Shown here one piece after another: positions 46,341-56,970 of a stretch of DNA of 64,000 nucleotides; the first letter of the stretch is position 1, and the number at the start of each line of letters is the position of its first letter. The stretch is from Aquibium carbonis (GTDB taxonomy: Bacteria > Pseudomonadota > Alphaproteobacteria > Rhizobiales > Rhizobiaceae), in assembly GCF_003970795.1 (NCBI RefSeq), contig NZ_RWKW01000090.1, forward strand, positions 1-64,000, given 5' to 3'. The notes under the pieces were generated by a model. It was not told the DNA's origin. It searched no databases and worked only from the letters and a program-made list of their open reading frames with translations. A program made the translations under genes and the position numbers.

Positions 46341-47419
46341 GAAACGTCCTTCATGTCGGCGCCACCTGGACGAAACGAGACCTGGGCCAGCAGCGCCTGC
46401 GCGATGCGCAGCGAGACGCCGCAGGCCATCACCATCTGCGGCAAAAGCATCCATTCCAGCGTCCAGGCCGCACCCGACCGCTCGTTCTCGTGAACGAGCG
46501 ACTGATGCATGCCGGCCAGAAGCGTCGCGTTGAAGCGCGCCAACGTCACCAGCGTCTCGGCGCCAACGGGATTGACCTTGTGCGGCATGGCCGAGGATCC
46601 GCCGCCGCCCGACAGCTTGATCTCGCCGACCTCGCTCTGCGCGGCAAGCGCAATGTCCTGCCCCATCTTGCCAAGGCTGCCGGTGACGAGCGACAGCCAG
46701 GACGCAAGACCGGCAACGCCGTCCCGCTCGGAGTGGCGGGCACGGTCGACGGGTCGCAAGTCGAGCAGATCGGCAAGCCGCTTGGTGACTGTGCCCGCCC
46801 GGTCGCCGAGCTTTTCCAGCGTGCCGGCCGCGCCGCCGAAATGCACCACGCCGATGTCGGCCGCGACCGCGTCAAGGCGCTCGCGGTGACGCGCCAGCGG
46901 GTCGCGCCAGCTACGGATCTTGCGCGAGGCCGCAACAGGAATAGCCGCCTGCATGCGCGTATGCGCCATGACCTCGACGGCGCCGTCGCGATCGTCGAGC
47001 GCCTGCAAGGCGGTCGACACGGCGGCGAGCCGGGCGTCGAGGATGGCCAGCACCGGCTTGAGGCGCAACGCCAGGCTGGTGTCGACCACGTCCTGGCTGG
47101 TGGCGCCGACATGCACGAAGGCGGCCGCGTCGCCAGCCACCGCCTGGCGCAACTGGCGGACGAGTTCGGGAACCACCACACCGTCCCGGCCGACGCCGAG
47201 TTTGAGGGCCTCGACGTCGGGCGAGAAACCGGCCAGCGCCGCCTCGATCGCTTTGGCCGCCTCCGCCGGGATCAACCCGACCTCGGCCTGCGCCTTCGCA
47301 AGCGCGACCTCGAAGGCGAGCATGGCGCTCGCATCCGCCTCGACGGAGAAGGGCGCCTCCATGTCCGCATCGCCCAGCAGACCGCTGAGGTAGGGGTGCT
47401 CGAAGGGCGATACGGACAT
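46337..47419 (-). CDS. pcaB: 3-carboxy-cis,cis-muconate cycloisomerase
   Basis: Fumarase/aspartase-superfamily enzyme, 360 residues, that lactonises 3-carboxy-cis,cis-muconate in the protocatechuate branch of the beta-ketoadipate pathway. VHVGATSQDVVDTSL near 102-116 and the signature GGSSAMPHKVNP near 280-291 are intact. It is shorter than the 450-residue PcaB of Pseudomonas, as is usual in rhizobia. ATG at 47419 is used; a GTG three codons upstream, closer to the pcaG stop, is an alternative. It overlaps the MFS gene by 4 bases and follows pcaG by 15 bases. Confidence 0.93.
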   Translation of the reverse strand: MSVSPFEHPYLSGLLGDADMEAPFSVEADASAMLAFEVALAKAQAEVGLIPAEAAKAIEAALAGFSPDVEALKLGVGRDGVVVPELVRQLRQAVAGDAAAFVHVGATSQDVVDTSLALRLKPVLAILDARLAAVSTALQALDDRDGAVEVMAHTRMQAAIPVAASRKIRSWRDPLARHRERLDAVAADIGVVHFGGAAGTLEKLGDRAGTVTKRLADLLDLRPVDRARHSERDGVAGLASWLSLVTGSLGKMGQDIALAAQSEVGEIKLSGGGGSSAMPHKVNPVGAETLVTLARFNATLLAGMHQSLVHENERSGAAWTLEWMLLPQMVMACGVSLRIAQALLAQVSFRPGGADMKDVS

Positions 47420-47434
47420 GAAGGGCACGCGCTC

Positions 47435-48046
47435 TCAGATGTCGAAGAAGATCGTTTCCTTGTCACCCTGAAGGTGGATGTCGAAGGTGTAGACGTCGCC
47501 GTCGCGCGGAGCAATCAGGGTCGGCACGCGCACCTTGTGCTCCACCCGCTGCAGGATCGGATCCTCGGCGTTCGCCTTGTCCTCGTCGCCGAAATACATG
47601 CGCGTGTGCAGGCCGAGATTGATGCCGCGCGCCACGATCCAGAAGGTGATGTGGGGCGCCATGAGACGACCGTCACGGAACGGGACGCGGCCGGGCTTGA
47701 TGGTCTGGAACACGAACTCGCCAGTGTCCATGTCCGCCGGGCAACGGCCCCAACCGGTGAAGTTGGGATCGGCCGAGCCGCGCATTTCGGCCGGCGAATT
47801 GTAGAGCCCGTCGGCGTCGGCCTGCCAGATCTCGACCAGTGCATCCTTGAGCACCGTTCCAGAGCCGTCGATGACGCGCGACTTGACCGTGATGCGCTCG
47901 CCCCTGGTCTTGTCGTTGACCAGTTGCGTGCCGAGATCGGCCGGATAGATGCCGCCGATGTCGCAGAAATTCGGCGTCAGGCCGATGTGAACGTAAGGGC
48001 CCGCTGTCTGCGAGGCGGTTTCCTTCAAGCGTGCGAGCGTTTGCAT
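47435..48046 (-). CDS. pcaG: Protocatechuate 3,4-dioxygenase alpha subunit
   Basis: Non-catalytic subunit (203 residues) of the Fe(III) intradiol dioxygenase that opens protocatechuate. ETASQTAGPYVHIGL near 9-23, LVEIWQADADGLYNSP near 71 and GEFVFQTIKPGRVPF near 108 match PcaG; the iron ligands are in PcaH. GGGAGAG precedes the ATG at 48046. A ParE/RelB module with its own inverted repeat separates it from pcaH, which is normally adjacent or overlapping, so pcaG now lies 541 bases downstream of pcaH. Confidence 0.94.
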   Translation of the reverse strand: MQTLARLKETASQTAGPYVHIGLTPNFCDIGGIYPADLGTQLVNDKTRGERITVKSRVIDGSGTVLKDALVEIWQADADGLYNSPAEMRGSADPNFTGWGRCPADMDTGEFVFQTIKPGRVPFRDGRLMAPHITFWIVARGINLGLHTRMYFGDEDKANAEDPILQRVEHKVRVPTLIAPRDGDVYTFDIHLQGDKETIFFDI

Positions 48047-48060
48047 GGTTTCTCTCCCAA

Positions 48061-48316
48061 CTAGCGATAAGCGTCCGATCTGTGGCCAATCTCCACGACC
48101 AGCACGACGAGTTTCTGGTGCCTGATCTCGCAGATGAGCCGATAGTCGCCCACGCGATCGGACCAGTAGTCTTCCAGCGACGCGTGCAGCGCCTTTCCCA
48201 GGCTGCGCGGATCACCCGCCGCCACACGATAGCCCGACGACGCGTTTCGCGACCCGCCGATCGAGCGTCCGAAGCGTCTTCCTGGACTTCTCCAAGTACT
48301 CAATCGTCCAAGCCAA
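48061..48316 (-). pseudogene. RelE/ParE toxin broken by a deletion/frameshift
   Basis: Starting at a TTG at 48316 that overlaps the antitoxin 3' end, one frame reads [20 protein letters not shown] then VAKRVVG, the usual ParE N-terminal part. The C-terminal part [20 protein letters not shown] then [20 protein letters not shown] lies in another frame, entered near 48235-48245. Compared with the intact paralogue at 15082-15345, the linker FLRE is missing, so a deletion of about ten bases is the simplest cause. An 80-residue open frame from a TTG at 48303 runs through, but its first 25 residues are frame-shifted nonsense. No functional toxin is expected. Confidence 0.8.
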
Positions 48317-48527
48317 GCTCGCGCCTCACGTCCTCGGACAAATAGGTCCTCTCCTCACCCCGGCGGATCCGCTCAGAAACCTCGACCGCGGCGTAGTAGT
48401 CCTCCAGGTCGTCGAGACCGTTCGCGATCAGTTCCCGCAGGTAGTAGGCCTTGGTGCGCCCTGTCCGGGCGGCCAATGCGTTGAGACGGGCTTCGATTTC
48501 AGGCTCCAGTCGGATCGAGGTCGGCAT
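48300..48527 (-). CDS. RelB/RHH-type antitoxin (partner toxin broken)
   Basis: A 75-residue ribbon-helix-helix antitoxin, intact. [20 protein letters not shown] is the DNA-binding part, [20 protein letters not shown] the second helix; the rest is charged and ends LGLDD. It is a clear paralogue of the antitoxin at 15348-15572 (RTGRTKxYYxRE and LDDLEDxY are shared). Its toxin is broken, so it may persist as a repressor of its own operator at 48538-48572 or by neutralising related ParE toxins. ATG at 48527. It lies on the same strand inside the pca operon. Confidence 0.85.
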   Translation of the reverse strand: MPTSIRLEPEIEARLNALAARTGRTKAYYLRELIANGLDDLEDYYAAVEVSERIRRGEERTYLSEDVRRELGLDD

Positions 48528-48537
48528 GTGAGCGCTA

Positions 48538-48572
48538 CGCGTTGAATACATGTAGTCCATGTATTCAACGCG
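48538..48572. promoter_or_regulatory. Inverted repeat operator upstream of second antitoxin
   Basis: Perfect 15-base arms (48538-48552 and 48558-48572) enclose a 5-base spacer. Each arm ends in ATACATG facing the spacer. The repeat stands 10 bases before the antitoxin ATG and just after the end of pcaH. The same ATACATG half-site forms the centre of the palindrome at 15577-15608, where the halves overlap instead of being spaced. Confidence 0.82.
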
Positions 48573-48587
48573 GCCGGTTGCGGCAGA

Positions 48588-49744
<1,157 letters not shown>

Positions 49745-49846
49745 GCCGTCCTCCCTGATCGTCATGCTGTATACATACCATCGGAACCCAGTTAAGAATA
49801 ATGCCATTTCCGGCAGAACCGATAATTTTTCTGATATGGATGATCC
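49745..49846. promoter_or_regulatory. pcaC/pcaQ divergent promoter region
   Basis: A 102-base region between the LysR gene and its presumed target operon. It contains the pcaC ribosome binding site and an AT-rich block near 49790-49840. I could not find a clean match to the PcaQ operator described in Sinorhizobium (ATAACC-N4-GGTTAA); ATACC and GGAACC near 49775-49787 are only partial. Confidence 0.4.
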
Positions 49847-50752
49847 ATGCAGGTCAAGACCCGCCACCTGACCACCTTCCTCGAGATCGCCCGGCATGGC
49901 AGCGTCGGCAAGGCGGCGGCCACGCTGAAAGTGTCGCAGCCGGCGGTGACGCGTACGCTGCGCGAGCTGGAAGACGAACTCGGCTGCGCGCTGGTCGAGC
50001 GCGACGGGCGCGGCATCCGCCTGACGTCGGCCGGCCAGGAGTTCCGGCGCCATGCCGGGGCCAGCCTCGCCGCCTTGCGCAAGGGGGTCGACGCGGTGCG
50101 CCGCGTGACGGCCGACGAAGCGCCACCGCTCCGCGTCGGGGCGCTGCCGACGGTTTCGGCCCGCATCATGCCGACGGCGGTACGCAGCCTGCTTCAGTCG
50201 AGCGACGCCAGGCTGAAGATCGTCACCGGCGAAAACGCCGTCCTCCTGGATCAACTGACACGCGGCGAGCTCGACGTCGTGGTCGGGCGGCTGGCCGCGC
50301 CGGAGCGGATGATCGGCCTCACCTTCGAGCATCTCTATTCCGAACAGGTCGTCTTCGCCGTCCGCCGCGGCCACCCGCTGATGGAGGCCGCGACCTTCGA
50401 TTTTGCCGCGCTGCGATCCTATCCGGTCGTCATGCCGACGCGCTCGGCCATCATCCGGCCCTTCGTCGACCGACTGCTGGTGGCTCATGGCCTGGCGGAC
50501 CTGCGCGCGCGCATCGAAAGCGTATCCGACAGTTTCGGCCGATCCTTCCTGCGCGAGACGGACGCGATCTGGATCATCTCGCAGGGTGTGGTCGCCAACG
50601 AGATCGCGGCGGGAACGCTGGCCCGCCTGCCGATCGATACGTCCGAGACGCGCGGCGCCGTCGGGATTACGCTGCGCGCCGATCGCGAACCATGGCCGAT
50701 CCTCGACCATTTTGCCCGCGTGTTGCGGGAGGTGGCCGTCAGCCAGCGCTGA
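49847..50752 (+). CDS. pcaQ: LysR-type activator of protocatechuate genes PcaQ
   Basis: LysR regulator, 301 residues. The winged helix is at 1-62 (LEIARHGSVGKAAATLKVSQ then PAVTRTLRELED); the effector domain follows with VGALPTVSARIMPTAVRSLL near 97. Divergent placement to pcaCHGB is the conserved rhizobial arrangement, where PcaQ activates pcaDCHGB in response to the pathway intermediates carboxymuconolactone and beta-ketoadipate. GGATGAT precedes the ATG at 49847. It is convergent with pobA. Confidence 0.9.
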   Translation: MQVKTRHLTTFLEIARHGSVGKAAATLKVSQPAVTRTLRELEDELGCALVERDGRGIRLTSAGQEFRRHAGASLAALRKGVDAVRRVTADEAPPLRVGALPTVSARIMPTAVRSLLQSSDARLKIVTGENAVLLDQLTRGELDVVVGRLAAPERMIGLTFEHLYSEQVVFAVRRGHPLMEAATFDFAALRSYPVVMPTRSAIIRPFVDRLLVAHGLADLRARIESVSDSFGRSFLRETDAIWIISQGVVANEIAAGTLARLPIDTSETRGAVGITLRADREPWPILDHFARVLREVAVSQR

Positions 50753-50771
50753 TCGGCCACGCACCGCCGGG

Positions 50772-52061
<1,290 letters not shown>

Positions 52062-52091
52062 CTATCCGCGCATCTGCGGCATCGTCGAGGG

Positions 52092-52976
52092 ATGACCCGC
52101 TACGTCCCGACCTACCAGCTTTATGGCGAGGAGATCGAACGGGATAGCCAGTTCTGGCTGCATTGCGAGACGATTCAGGAGCGCAGCCGCCTGCACGACT
52201 GGGAAATTCGCCCGCATCGCCATCAGGCGTTCTTCCAGATGTTGTACATTTCGGACGGCAAGGGAGAAGTTCTGGCCGGCGATGCCTATCGGGATTTCGC
52301 CGGCGACACGCTCATTTTCGTTCCGCCGGGGATCGTGCACGGCTTCCGGTTCTCGCGCGACATCGTCGGGCTGGTCGTGACCGTTCCGCGTGACCGGCTG
52401 GACATCCCGAGCGGCGCGAGCCGCCACCTTGCCGCCTTCGCGGCCGAGACGCGCGTGGTGTCCGGCGCGGAAACCAGCGCAAGGCTGGCGGTCGATTCGC
52501 TCCACCGGATCGCGGCCGAGGTGGCGGGGCACGGCATCGGCCGGATGATCCTCACCGAAGCGCTGGTCTCGGCAACCCTCATCGACCTTGCGCGAGCAAG
52601 CGGCGCCCGCGCCGAACAGTCCCCCGATCCGGACGACCGCGACCAGCAGCGGCTGGAGCAACTCGCAGCGCTCATCAACACGCATTTCCGCGAACATCGG
52701 CCGGCGGCCTTCTACGCCGACCGGATCGGCTTGTCGGCAGCCCACCTGAACCGGATCGCGCGCACCCGCACCGGCCGCAGCCTCCAGGCGCTGATCGCGG
52801 CCCGGCTGGTGGAGGAAGCGCGTCGCAATCTGGTGTTCACGTTCCTGCCGGCGCAATCGATCGCGCATGACCTGGGTTTTTCGGACCCGGCCTATTTCAG
52901 CCGATTCTTCGCCCGGCACGCGGGCGTCAGTCCCGCCGCCTATCGAGCCAGGGAAAGGGCGAGACTGAAGTTCTGA
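52092..52976 (+). CDS. pobR: AraC-type activator of pobA
   Basis: AraC regulator of 294 residues. The N-terminal cupin domain (IRPHRHQAFFQMLYISDGKG near 37-56, then FVPPGIVHGFRFS near 77) would bind 4-hydroxybenzoate. The C-terminal domain has two helix-turn-helix units (YADRIGLSAAHLNRIARTRTG near 216 and IAHDLGFSDPAYFSRFFARH near 257). It is divergent from pobA, the arrangement in which PobR activates pobA. Start at ATG 52092 gives normal length; GAGG is close to it. The long open frame extending leftwards is the shadow of pobA. Confidence 0.9.
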   Translation: MTRYVPTYQLYGEEIERDSQFWLHCETIQERSRLHDWEIRPHRHQAFFQMLYISDGKGEVLAGDAYRDFAGDTLIFVPPGIVHGFRFSRDIVGLVVTVPRDRLDIPSGASRHLAAFAAETRVVSGAETSARLAVDSLHRIAAEVAGHGIGRMILTEALVSATLIDLARASGARAEQSPDPDDRDQQRLEQLAALINTHFREHRPAAFYADRIGLSAAHLNRIARTRTGRSLQALIAARLVEEARRNLVFTFLPAQSIAHDLGFSDPAYFSRFFARHAGVSPAAYRARERARLKF

Positions 52977-52988
52977 GGCCGCGCCCGG

Positions 52989-54023
52989 TCAGGCTGGTAC
53001 CAGCCCGCGCGCGTCCTTGAACGAGACGAGGCGCCTGGCCTGCTCGTCCCACAGCACCAGCCGGATGCACCGCAGGCTCTCGAGCAGCGTGATGCGGCCA
53101 AGCGAGCGCAGTTCCGGATGGTCGCGCAGCACTTCGGGAAGCCGGTAGAACGGGATCGTCGCGGCCAGGTGATGCACGTGGTGGATGCCGATATTGCCGG
53201 TGAACCAGCGCAGTACGGGCGGAAGGTCGTAGTGCGAGCTGCCGTGAAGCGCTGCGTGCTGGAAGCTCCATTCGCCGTCACCCGACCAATGCGTTTCCTC
53301 GAACTGGTGCTGGACGTAGAACAGCCAAACGCCCAGCGTCGCCGCCATCAGCGTGATCGGAATCTGCACCAGGAGGAAGGGTCCGAGACCGACCAGCCAG
53401 ATCATCGTGGCCACCGGAATCGCGATCCCCAGATTGGTCGCGATGGTCGAGATCCAGGGCAATGCGCCCGAACGCATCAGGCCGATCGGCAGCCGATACT
53501 GACACACGAAGAGAAAGGCCGGTCCAAGCCCGAACATGACCAGTGGATGGCGGTAGAGACGATAGCGCAGACGCGCGAAACGCGGCAGGGCTCGATATTC
53601 GCGCACGGTCAGCGTGTCGACGTCGCCGATGCCTCGCCGATCGAGATTTCCGGCCGATGCGTGATGGACGGCGTGAGTGCGGCGCCAGTAGTCATAGGGC
53701 GTCAGCGTGAAGATACCGATGATCCGCCCGGTCCAGTCGTTGAGCCGACGCTGCGAAAACAGCGTCCCGTGGCCGCAATCATGCTGCAGGATGAACAGCC
53801 GCACGAGCAATCCGGCGGCCGGGATGGTGAGCACGAGACCCCACCAGAAACCGTTCAGAACGGCAATCGCCGCAAGCGCCCACAACCCCACGAAGGGGAC
53901 GGCGGTGACCACGATCTCAAGGGTGCTGCGAATCGGATCGGGCTGGCGATATTTCGCGAGCAGCGCGCTCCAGGATGGCTTCTTCGGCTCGACGGCGGCG
54001 GCGGTGGCAAGGGCGATTGTCAC
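52989..54023 (-). CDS. Membrane fatty acid desaturase
   Basis: Integral-membrane di-iron desaturase, 344 residues, with about four membrane helices. The three histidine boxes are HDCGHGTLF near 81, HAVHHASAGN near 117 and HHVHHL near 281, plus QHQFEETHW near 242. It resembles omega-6 (delta-12) type or similar bacterial acyl-lipid desaturases. The cold-shock gene upstream on the same strand, beyond a terminator, hints at a temperature-response role, but they are not one transcript. It is convergent with pobR. Position specificity cannot be read from sequence. Confidence 0.87.
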   Translation of the reverse strand: MTIALATAAAVEPKKPSWSALLAKYRQPDPIRSTLEIVVTAVPFVGLWALAAIAVLNGFWWGLVLTIPAAGLLVRLFILQHDCGHGTLFSQRRLNDWTGRIIGIFTLTPYDYWRRTHAVHHASAGNLDRRGIGDVDTLTVREYRALPRFARLRYRLYRHPLVMFGLGPAFLFVCQYRLPIGLMRSGALPWISTIATNLGIAIPVATMIWLVGLGPFLLVQIPITLMAATLGVWLFYVQHQFEETHWSGDGEWSFQHAALHGSSHYDLPPVLRWFTGNIGIHHVHHLAATIPFYRLPEVLRDHPELRSLGRITLLESLRCIRLVLWDEQARRLVSFKDARGLVPA

Positions 54024-54247
54024 GCAGTCTCCAGGTGGTTCATGTCAAGGGAAAGGTCTTCGACGACGCTCGGGCACAAGGCGGGTTCGAATCGGCTCGT
54101 TGCCGTGCCATGCCCATCCATGATGAGCGGGCGTGTCCGTTTCGAGGCGCGAGGCGTCGGAACGGAATCATTCACCAGAGCCATAGAGCGTGTCCGCCAC
54201 CGGCATCTCCCCCCAAACCGTGCGGCAGCCCGGAGAGGTTTACATAG

Positions 54248-54273
54248 CAAAAAGGCCGGGCGCTAGCCCGACC
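54248..54273 (-). terminator. Terminator downstream of the cold-shock gene
   Basis: On the minus strand GGTCGGGC and GCCCGGCC pair (one G-T) around TAGC, followed by TTTTT. It lies 60 bases after the cold-shock gene stop. The remainder of the 310-base stretch 54024-54333 holds no gene that I can support; it should contain the desaturase promoter. Confidence 0.75.
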
Positions 54274-54333
54274 TCTCCGTTCACCTCGACAATCCGTGCC
54301 AGTACATCCGTGGTCACGAACCGGAAGTGGGAT

Positions 54334-54543
54334 TTATGCCGCCTGGAGGTTTTCCGCGGCGTTCTTGCCCGAGCGGTTGTCACGGACGACGTCGAAGCTG
54401 AGCTTCTGGCCTTCCACGATCGTGCGCATGCCGGCACGCTCAACGGCGGAGATGTGGACGAACACGTCCTGAGCGCCGTCCTCGGGCTGGATGAAGCCGA
54501 AGCCCTTGGTGGCATTGAAGAACTTTACGGTGCCAATGGTCAT
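54334..54543 (-). CDS. cspA: CspA family cold-shock protein
   Basis: Single-domain OB-fold nucleic-acid chaperone of 69 residues. The RNA-binding motifs are KGFGFIQP (RNP1) near 13-20 and VFVHI (RNP2) near 27-31, preceded by TVKFFNAT. It melts mRNA structure, often in the cold. AAAGGAAAT precedes the ATG at 54543. It is a monocistronic gene with its own terminator. Alphaproteobacteria hold several paralogues, so cold-specific expression is not assured. Confidence 0.94.
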   Translation of the reverse strand: MTIGTVKFFNATKGFGFIQPEDGAQDVFVHISAVERAGMRTIVEGQKLSFDVVRDNRSGKNAAENLQAA

Positions 54544-54803
54544 GACGATTTCCTTTCAATCGGTCACGTGAATGGGCTTGCCGCGCCGAATGCGCAACAA
54601 TGCCCGTAGATCGACTTTGAGCAGGAAGATCGTCCGTGGTGCGTCGCCACACCGATAAACAAAGTTCAACAACAAGATCGATAGGCTCTACATAGGGGTA
54701 GTCGGTGTCCGAAACAAGGCAAAGACTGCGTTGATCGCGATATAATTCGCCGGACCTGCGAAAACGAGCCGTTTGCGCTTGTGAATTCACATGCCGGCCC
54801 TGC
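54544..54803. other. Long leader / intergenic region upstream of cspA
   Basis: A 260-base non-coding stretch. Cold-shock genes commonly have 100-200 base structured leaders that act as RNA thermosensors, and this size would allow one. It is visibly richer in A and T (for example around 54655-54760) than its neighbours. I do not see a coding frame with a ribosome binding site, a cold box or a riboswitch I can name. Confidence 0.4.
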
Positions 54804-54830
54804 AAAAAGGGGCGGTCGCCCGCCCCTTTT
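54804..54830 (-). terminator. Strong terminator after the ABC substrate-binding gene
   Basis: Perfect 11-base arms AAAAGGGGCGG and CCGCCCCTTTT (54805-54815 and 54820-54830) enclose a 4-base loop, and T5 follows on the minus strand. It stands 24 bases after the stop of the substrate-binding gene. Confidence 0.88.
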
Positions 54831-54853
54831 CGTCGTCGCGGACGGTTCGCGGA

Positions 54854-55828
54854 TCAGTCGATCGCCTTGTCGGTGATGGCGGTGGTATAGGCGCCTTCGG
54901 CCGGCTTGGAGATGATCTTCTGGTCGAGCAGAGCCTGGGCGGTCCGCTCGTAGGCATCGATGATCAGCTTGCCGTCGGCATTGTCGATGAGCTTGGCGAC
55001 CTCACCCATCATGCGCTTCTGGTGATTCTCGTCCTGGCCGCCGTTCTCGACGACGATCTCGCCGGCTTCATCGGGATTTTCGGCGGCGTATTTCCATCCC
55101 TTCATCGAGGCACGCACGAAGCGGACCATCTTGTCCTCGAAAGCCGGGTCGGCGAGCTTGTCCTCGAGAACATAGAGGCCGTCCTCGAGCAGGTCGTTGC
55201 CCATGGCGGAATAGTTGAAGACGATCAGATCCTCGGGCTTGTAGCCGGCATCGATGAGCTGCCAGTACTCGTTGTAGGTCATGACCGAGATGCAGTCGGC
55301 CTGCTTCTGGATCAGCGGCTGCACGTCGAAGCTCTGCTTGAGCACGGTGACGCCGTCGGCACCGCCCTCGGTCGACAGGCCGAGCTTGTTCATCCAGGCA
55401 TAGAACGGATACTCGTTGCCGAAGAACCAGACGCCGAGCGTGTGGCCCTTGAAGTCGGCTTCGGTCTTGACCGGGCCGTCGGCGGGGCAGACGAGCTGCA
55501 TGCCGGCCTTCTTGAAGGGCTGGGCGATGTTGACGAGGTTGACGCCCTTGTCGCGGGCGGCAAGACCCGCCGCCATCCAGGTGACGATCACGTCGGCGCC
55601 ACCGCCGGCGATCACCTGCTCGGGCGCAATGTCGGGGCCACCCGGCTTGATGGTGACGTCGAGATTCTCTTCCTCGTAGAAGCCCTTGTCCTTGGCGACG
55701 AAATAGCCGGCGAACTGGGCCTGCGTGACCCATTTGAGCTGCAGCGTCACCGCATCGGCCGCCATGGCCATGTGCGAAGCAGCGAGCGACAGCGCGCCGG
55801 CCAGCATGGAAACGATCGTTTTCTTCAT
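54854..55828 (-). CDS. ABC transporter substrate-binding protein (NMT1/THI5-like, probable pyrimidine-type)
   Basis: Periplasmic receptor, 324 residues. The signal peptide spans about 1-24 (KKTIVSMLAGALSLAASHMA, cut before DAVTLQ). VTLQLKWVTQAQFAGYFVAKDKGFYEEENLDV near 26-57 is the ThiY/THI5-type start; PGGPDIAPEQVIAGGGADV follows. Members bind thiamine pyrimidine, riboflavin or pyrimidine-like rings. Its operon (ATPase, two permeases, receptor) lies next to dihydropyrimidinase and a carbamoyl hydrolase, which supports a pyrimidine or hydantoin ligand. It is the last gene before a strong terminator. ATG at 55828 follows an AGAGGG site. Confidence 0.84.
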   Translation of the reverse strand: MKKTIVSMLAGALSLAASHMAMAADAVTLQLKWVTQAQFAGYFVAKDKGFYEEENLDVTIKPGGPDIAPEQVIAGGGADVIVTWMAAGLAARDKGVNLVNIAQPFKKAGMQLVCPADGPVKTEADFKGHTLGVWFFGNEYPFYAWMNKLGLSTEGGADGVTVLKQSFDVQPLIQKQADCISVMTYNEYWQLIDAGYKPEDLIVFNYSAMGNDLLEDGLYVLEDKLADPAFEDKMVRFVRASMKGWKYAAENPDEAGEIVVENGGQDENHQKRMMGEVAKLIDNADGKLIIDAYERTAQALLDQKIISKPAEGAYTTAITDKAID

Positions 55829-55851
55829 GTTTTTTTCCCTCTGAAGTTTGT

Positions 55852-56970
55852 CTATCCACCACGGACAGACGGATGCCAGAACGTCACGGCCCTCTCGATC
55901 AGGGCCAGAACTCCGTAGAAGATCGACCCCGCCAGCGCGGCGACGGCAATCTCCGCCCACACCATGTCGACATTCATCCTGCCGACTTCGGTGGAGATGC
56001 GAAAGCCCATTCCCACCACTGGCGTGCCGAAGAATTCCGCGACGATAGCGCCGATCAGCGCCAGTGTGGAGTTGATTTTCAAGGCGTTGAAGATGAAGGG
56101 GGCTGCGGCCGGCAGCCGCAGCTTCCACAGCGTCTGCCAGTAGCCGGCCGCATAGGTGCGCATCAGGTCGCGCTCCATCGAACCGGCGGCCGTCAAACCG
56201 GCGACGGTGTTCACCAGCATCGGGAAGAAGGTCATGATGACGACGACGGCGGCCTTGGACGGCCAGTCGAAACCGAACCACATCACCATGATGGGCGCGA
56301 CGCCGATAATGGGCAGCGCAGAGACCATGTTGCCGATCGGCATCAGGCCGCGCCGCAGGAATACGAACCTGTCGGCAAGAATGGCGACCGAGAAGCCTGC
56401 CGCGCACCCCATGAAGTAACCGGCAAAGACCGACTTGAAGATCGTCTGCTGGACGTCGGCGGCCAGGATCGGCAGGGAATTGGCTATCCGCACGCCGATG
56501 AGCGACGGCGGCGGCAGAAGGATGAAGGGGATGCCCGCGCCGCGCACGATCGCCTCCCACAAGAGCAGGAGCCAGACGCCGAAGAGTGTCGGAACGACCA
56601 GGCGCAGCAGCGTGCCCATCGGACGCGACGTCGGCCTGGCCAGCGACAGAACCGTGACCAGACGCCAGGCGATGAGCCAAGACGCAGCGACGAGCGCGAA
56701 GAAGGCGAGCCCTGCCTGGCCCTCATGCCCCGTGATGCCCGACAGCAGGAGGTACACCGGGCCGTGCGCTGCGGCGAAGAGCACGAAAGACTCGGTCGCG
56801 GTCGGGAGCCGCAGGAGCGGCACGAGCGCTCCCGTGAGCACGAGAAGGAAAACCAGAGCGGTCGAAGCCGGCGCCATGCCGTCGGGCAGGATCGGCAGTC
56901 CAGCCAAGGCGACGATGGCGGCGAGAAGCGCCGCGACGGATTGCCAGGGAAGCAGGGCGATGGGATTCAT
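55852..56970 (-). CDS. ABC transporter permease with extra N-terminal membrane helices
   Basis: Permease of 372 residues. Residues about 110-370 are a standard BPD_transp_1 domain with EAA loop RTYAAGYWQTLWKLRLPAAA near 272-291. The first 100 residues add about three extra helices (LLPWQSVAALLAAIVALAGL and following) not found in the partner permease. It starts in the stop of the upstream permease gene (ATGA overlap) and is followed 23 bases later by the receptor gene. Two different permeases imply a heterodimeric channel. Confidence 0.86.
   Translation of the reverse strand: MNPIALLPWQSVAALLAAIVALAGLPILPDGMAPASTALVFLLVLTGALVPLLRLPTATESFVLFAAAHGPVYLLLSGITGHEGQAGLAFFALVAASWLIAWRLVTVLSLARPTSRPMGTLLRLVVPTLFGVWLLLLWEAIVRGAGIPFILLPPPSLIGVRIANSLPILAADVQQTIFKSVFAGYFMGCAAGFSVAILADRFVFLRRGLMPIGNMVSALPIIGVAPIMVMWFGFDWPSKAAVVVIMTFFPMLVNTVAGLTAAGSMERDLMRTYAAGYWQTLWKLRLPAAAPFIFNALKINSTLALIGAIVAEFFGTPVVGMGFRISTEVGRMNVDMVWAEIAVAALAGSIFYGVLALIERAVTFWHPSVRGG

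Noticed and set aside
48061-48303. 80-residue ParE-like frame as an intact toxin
   Set aside because: Its first 25 residues do not fit the family, while the fitting N-terminal sequence is present in a different frame directly above it.
54083-54093. GGGTTCGAATC, resembling a tRNA T-arm
   Set aside because: No acceptor stem, D-arm or anticodon arm can be formed around it.
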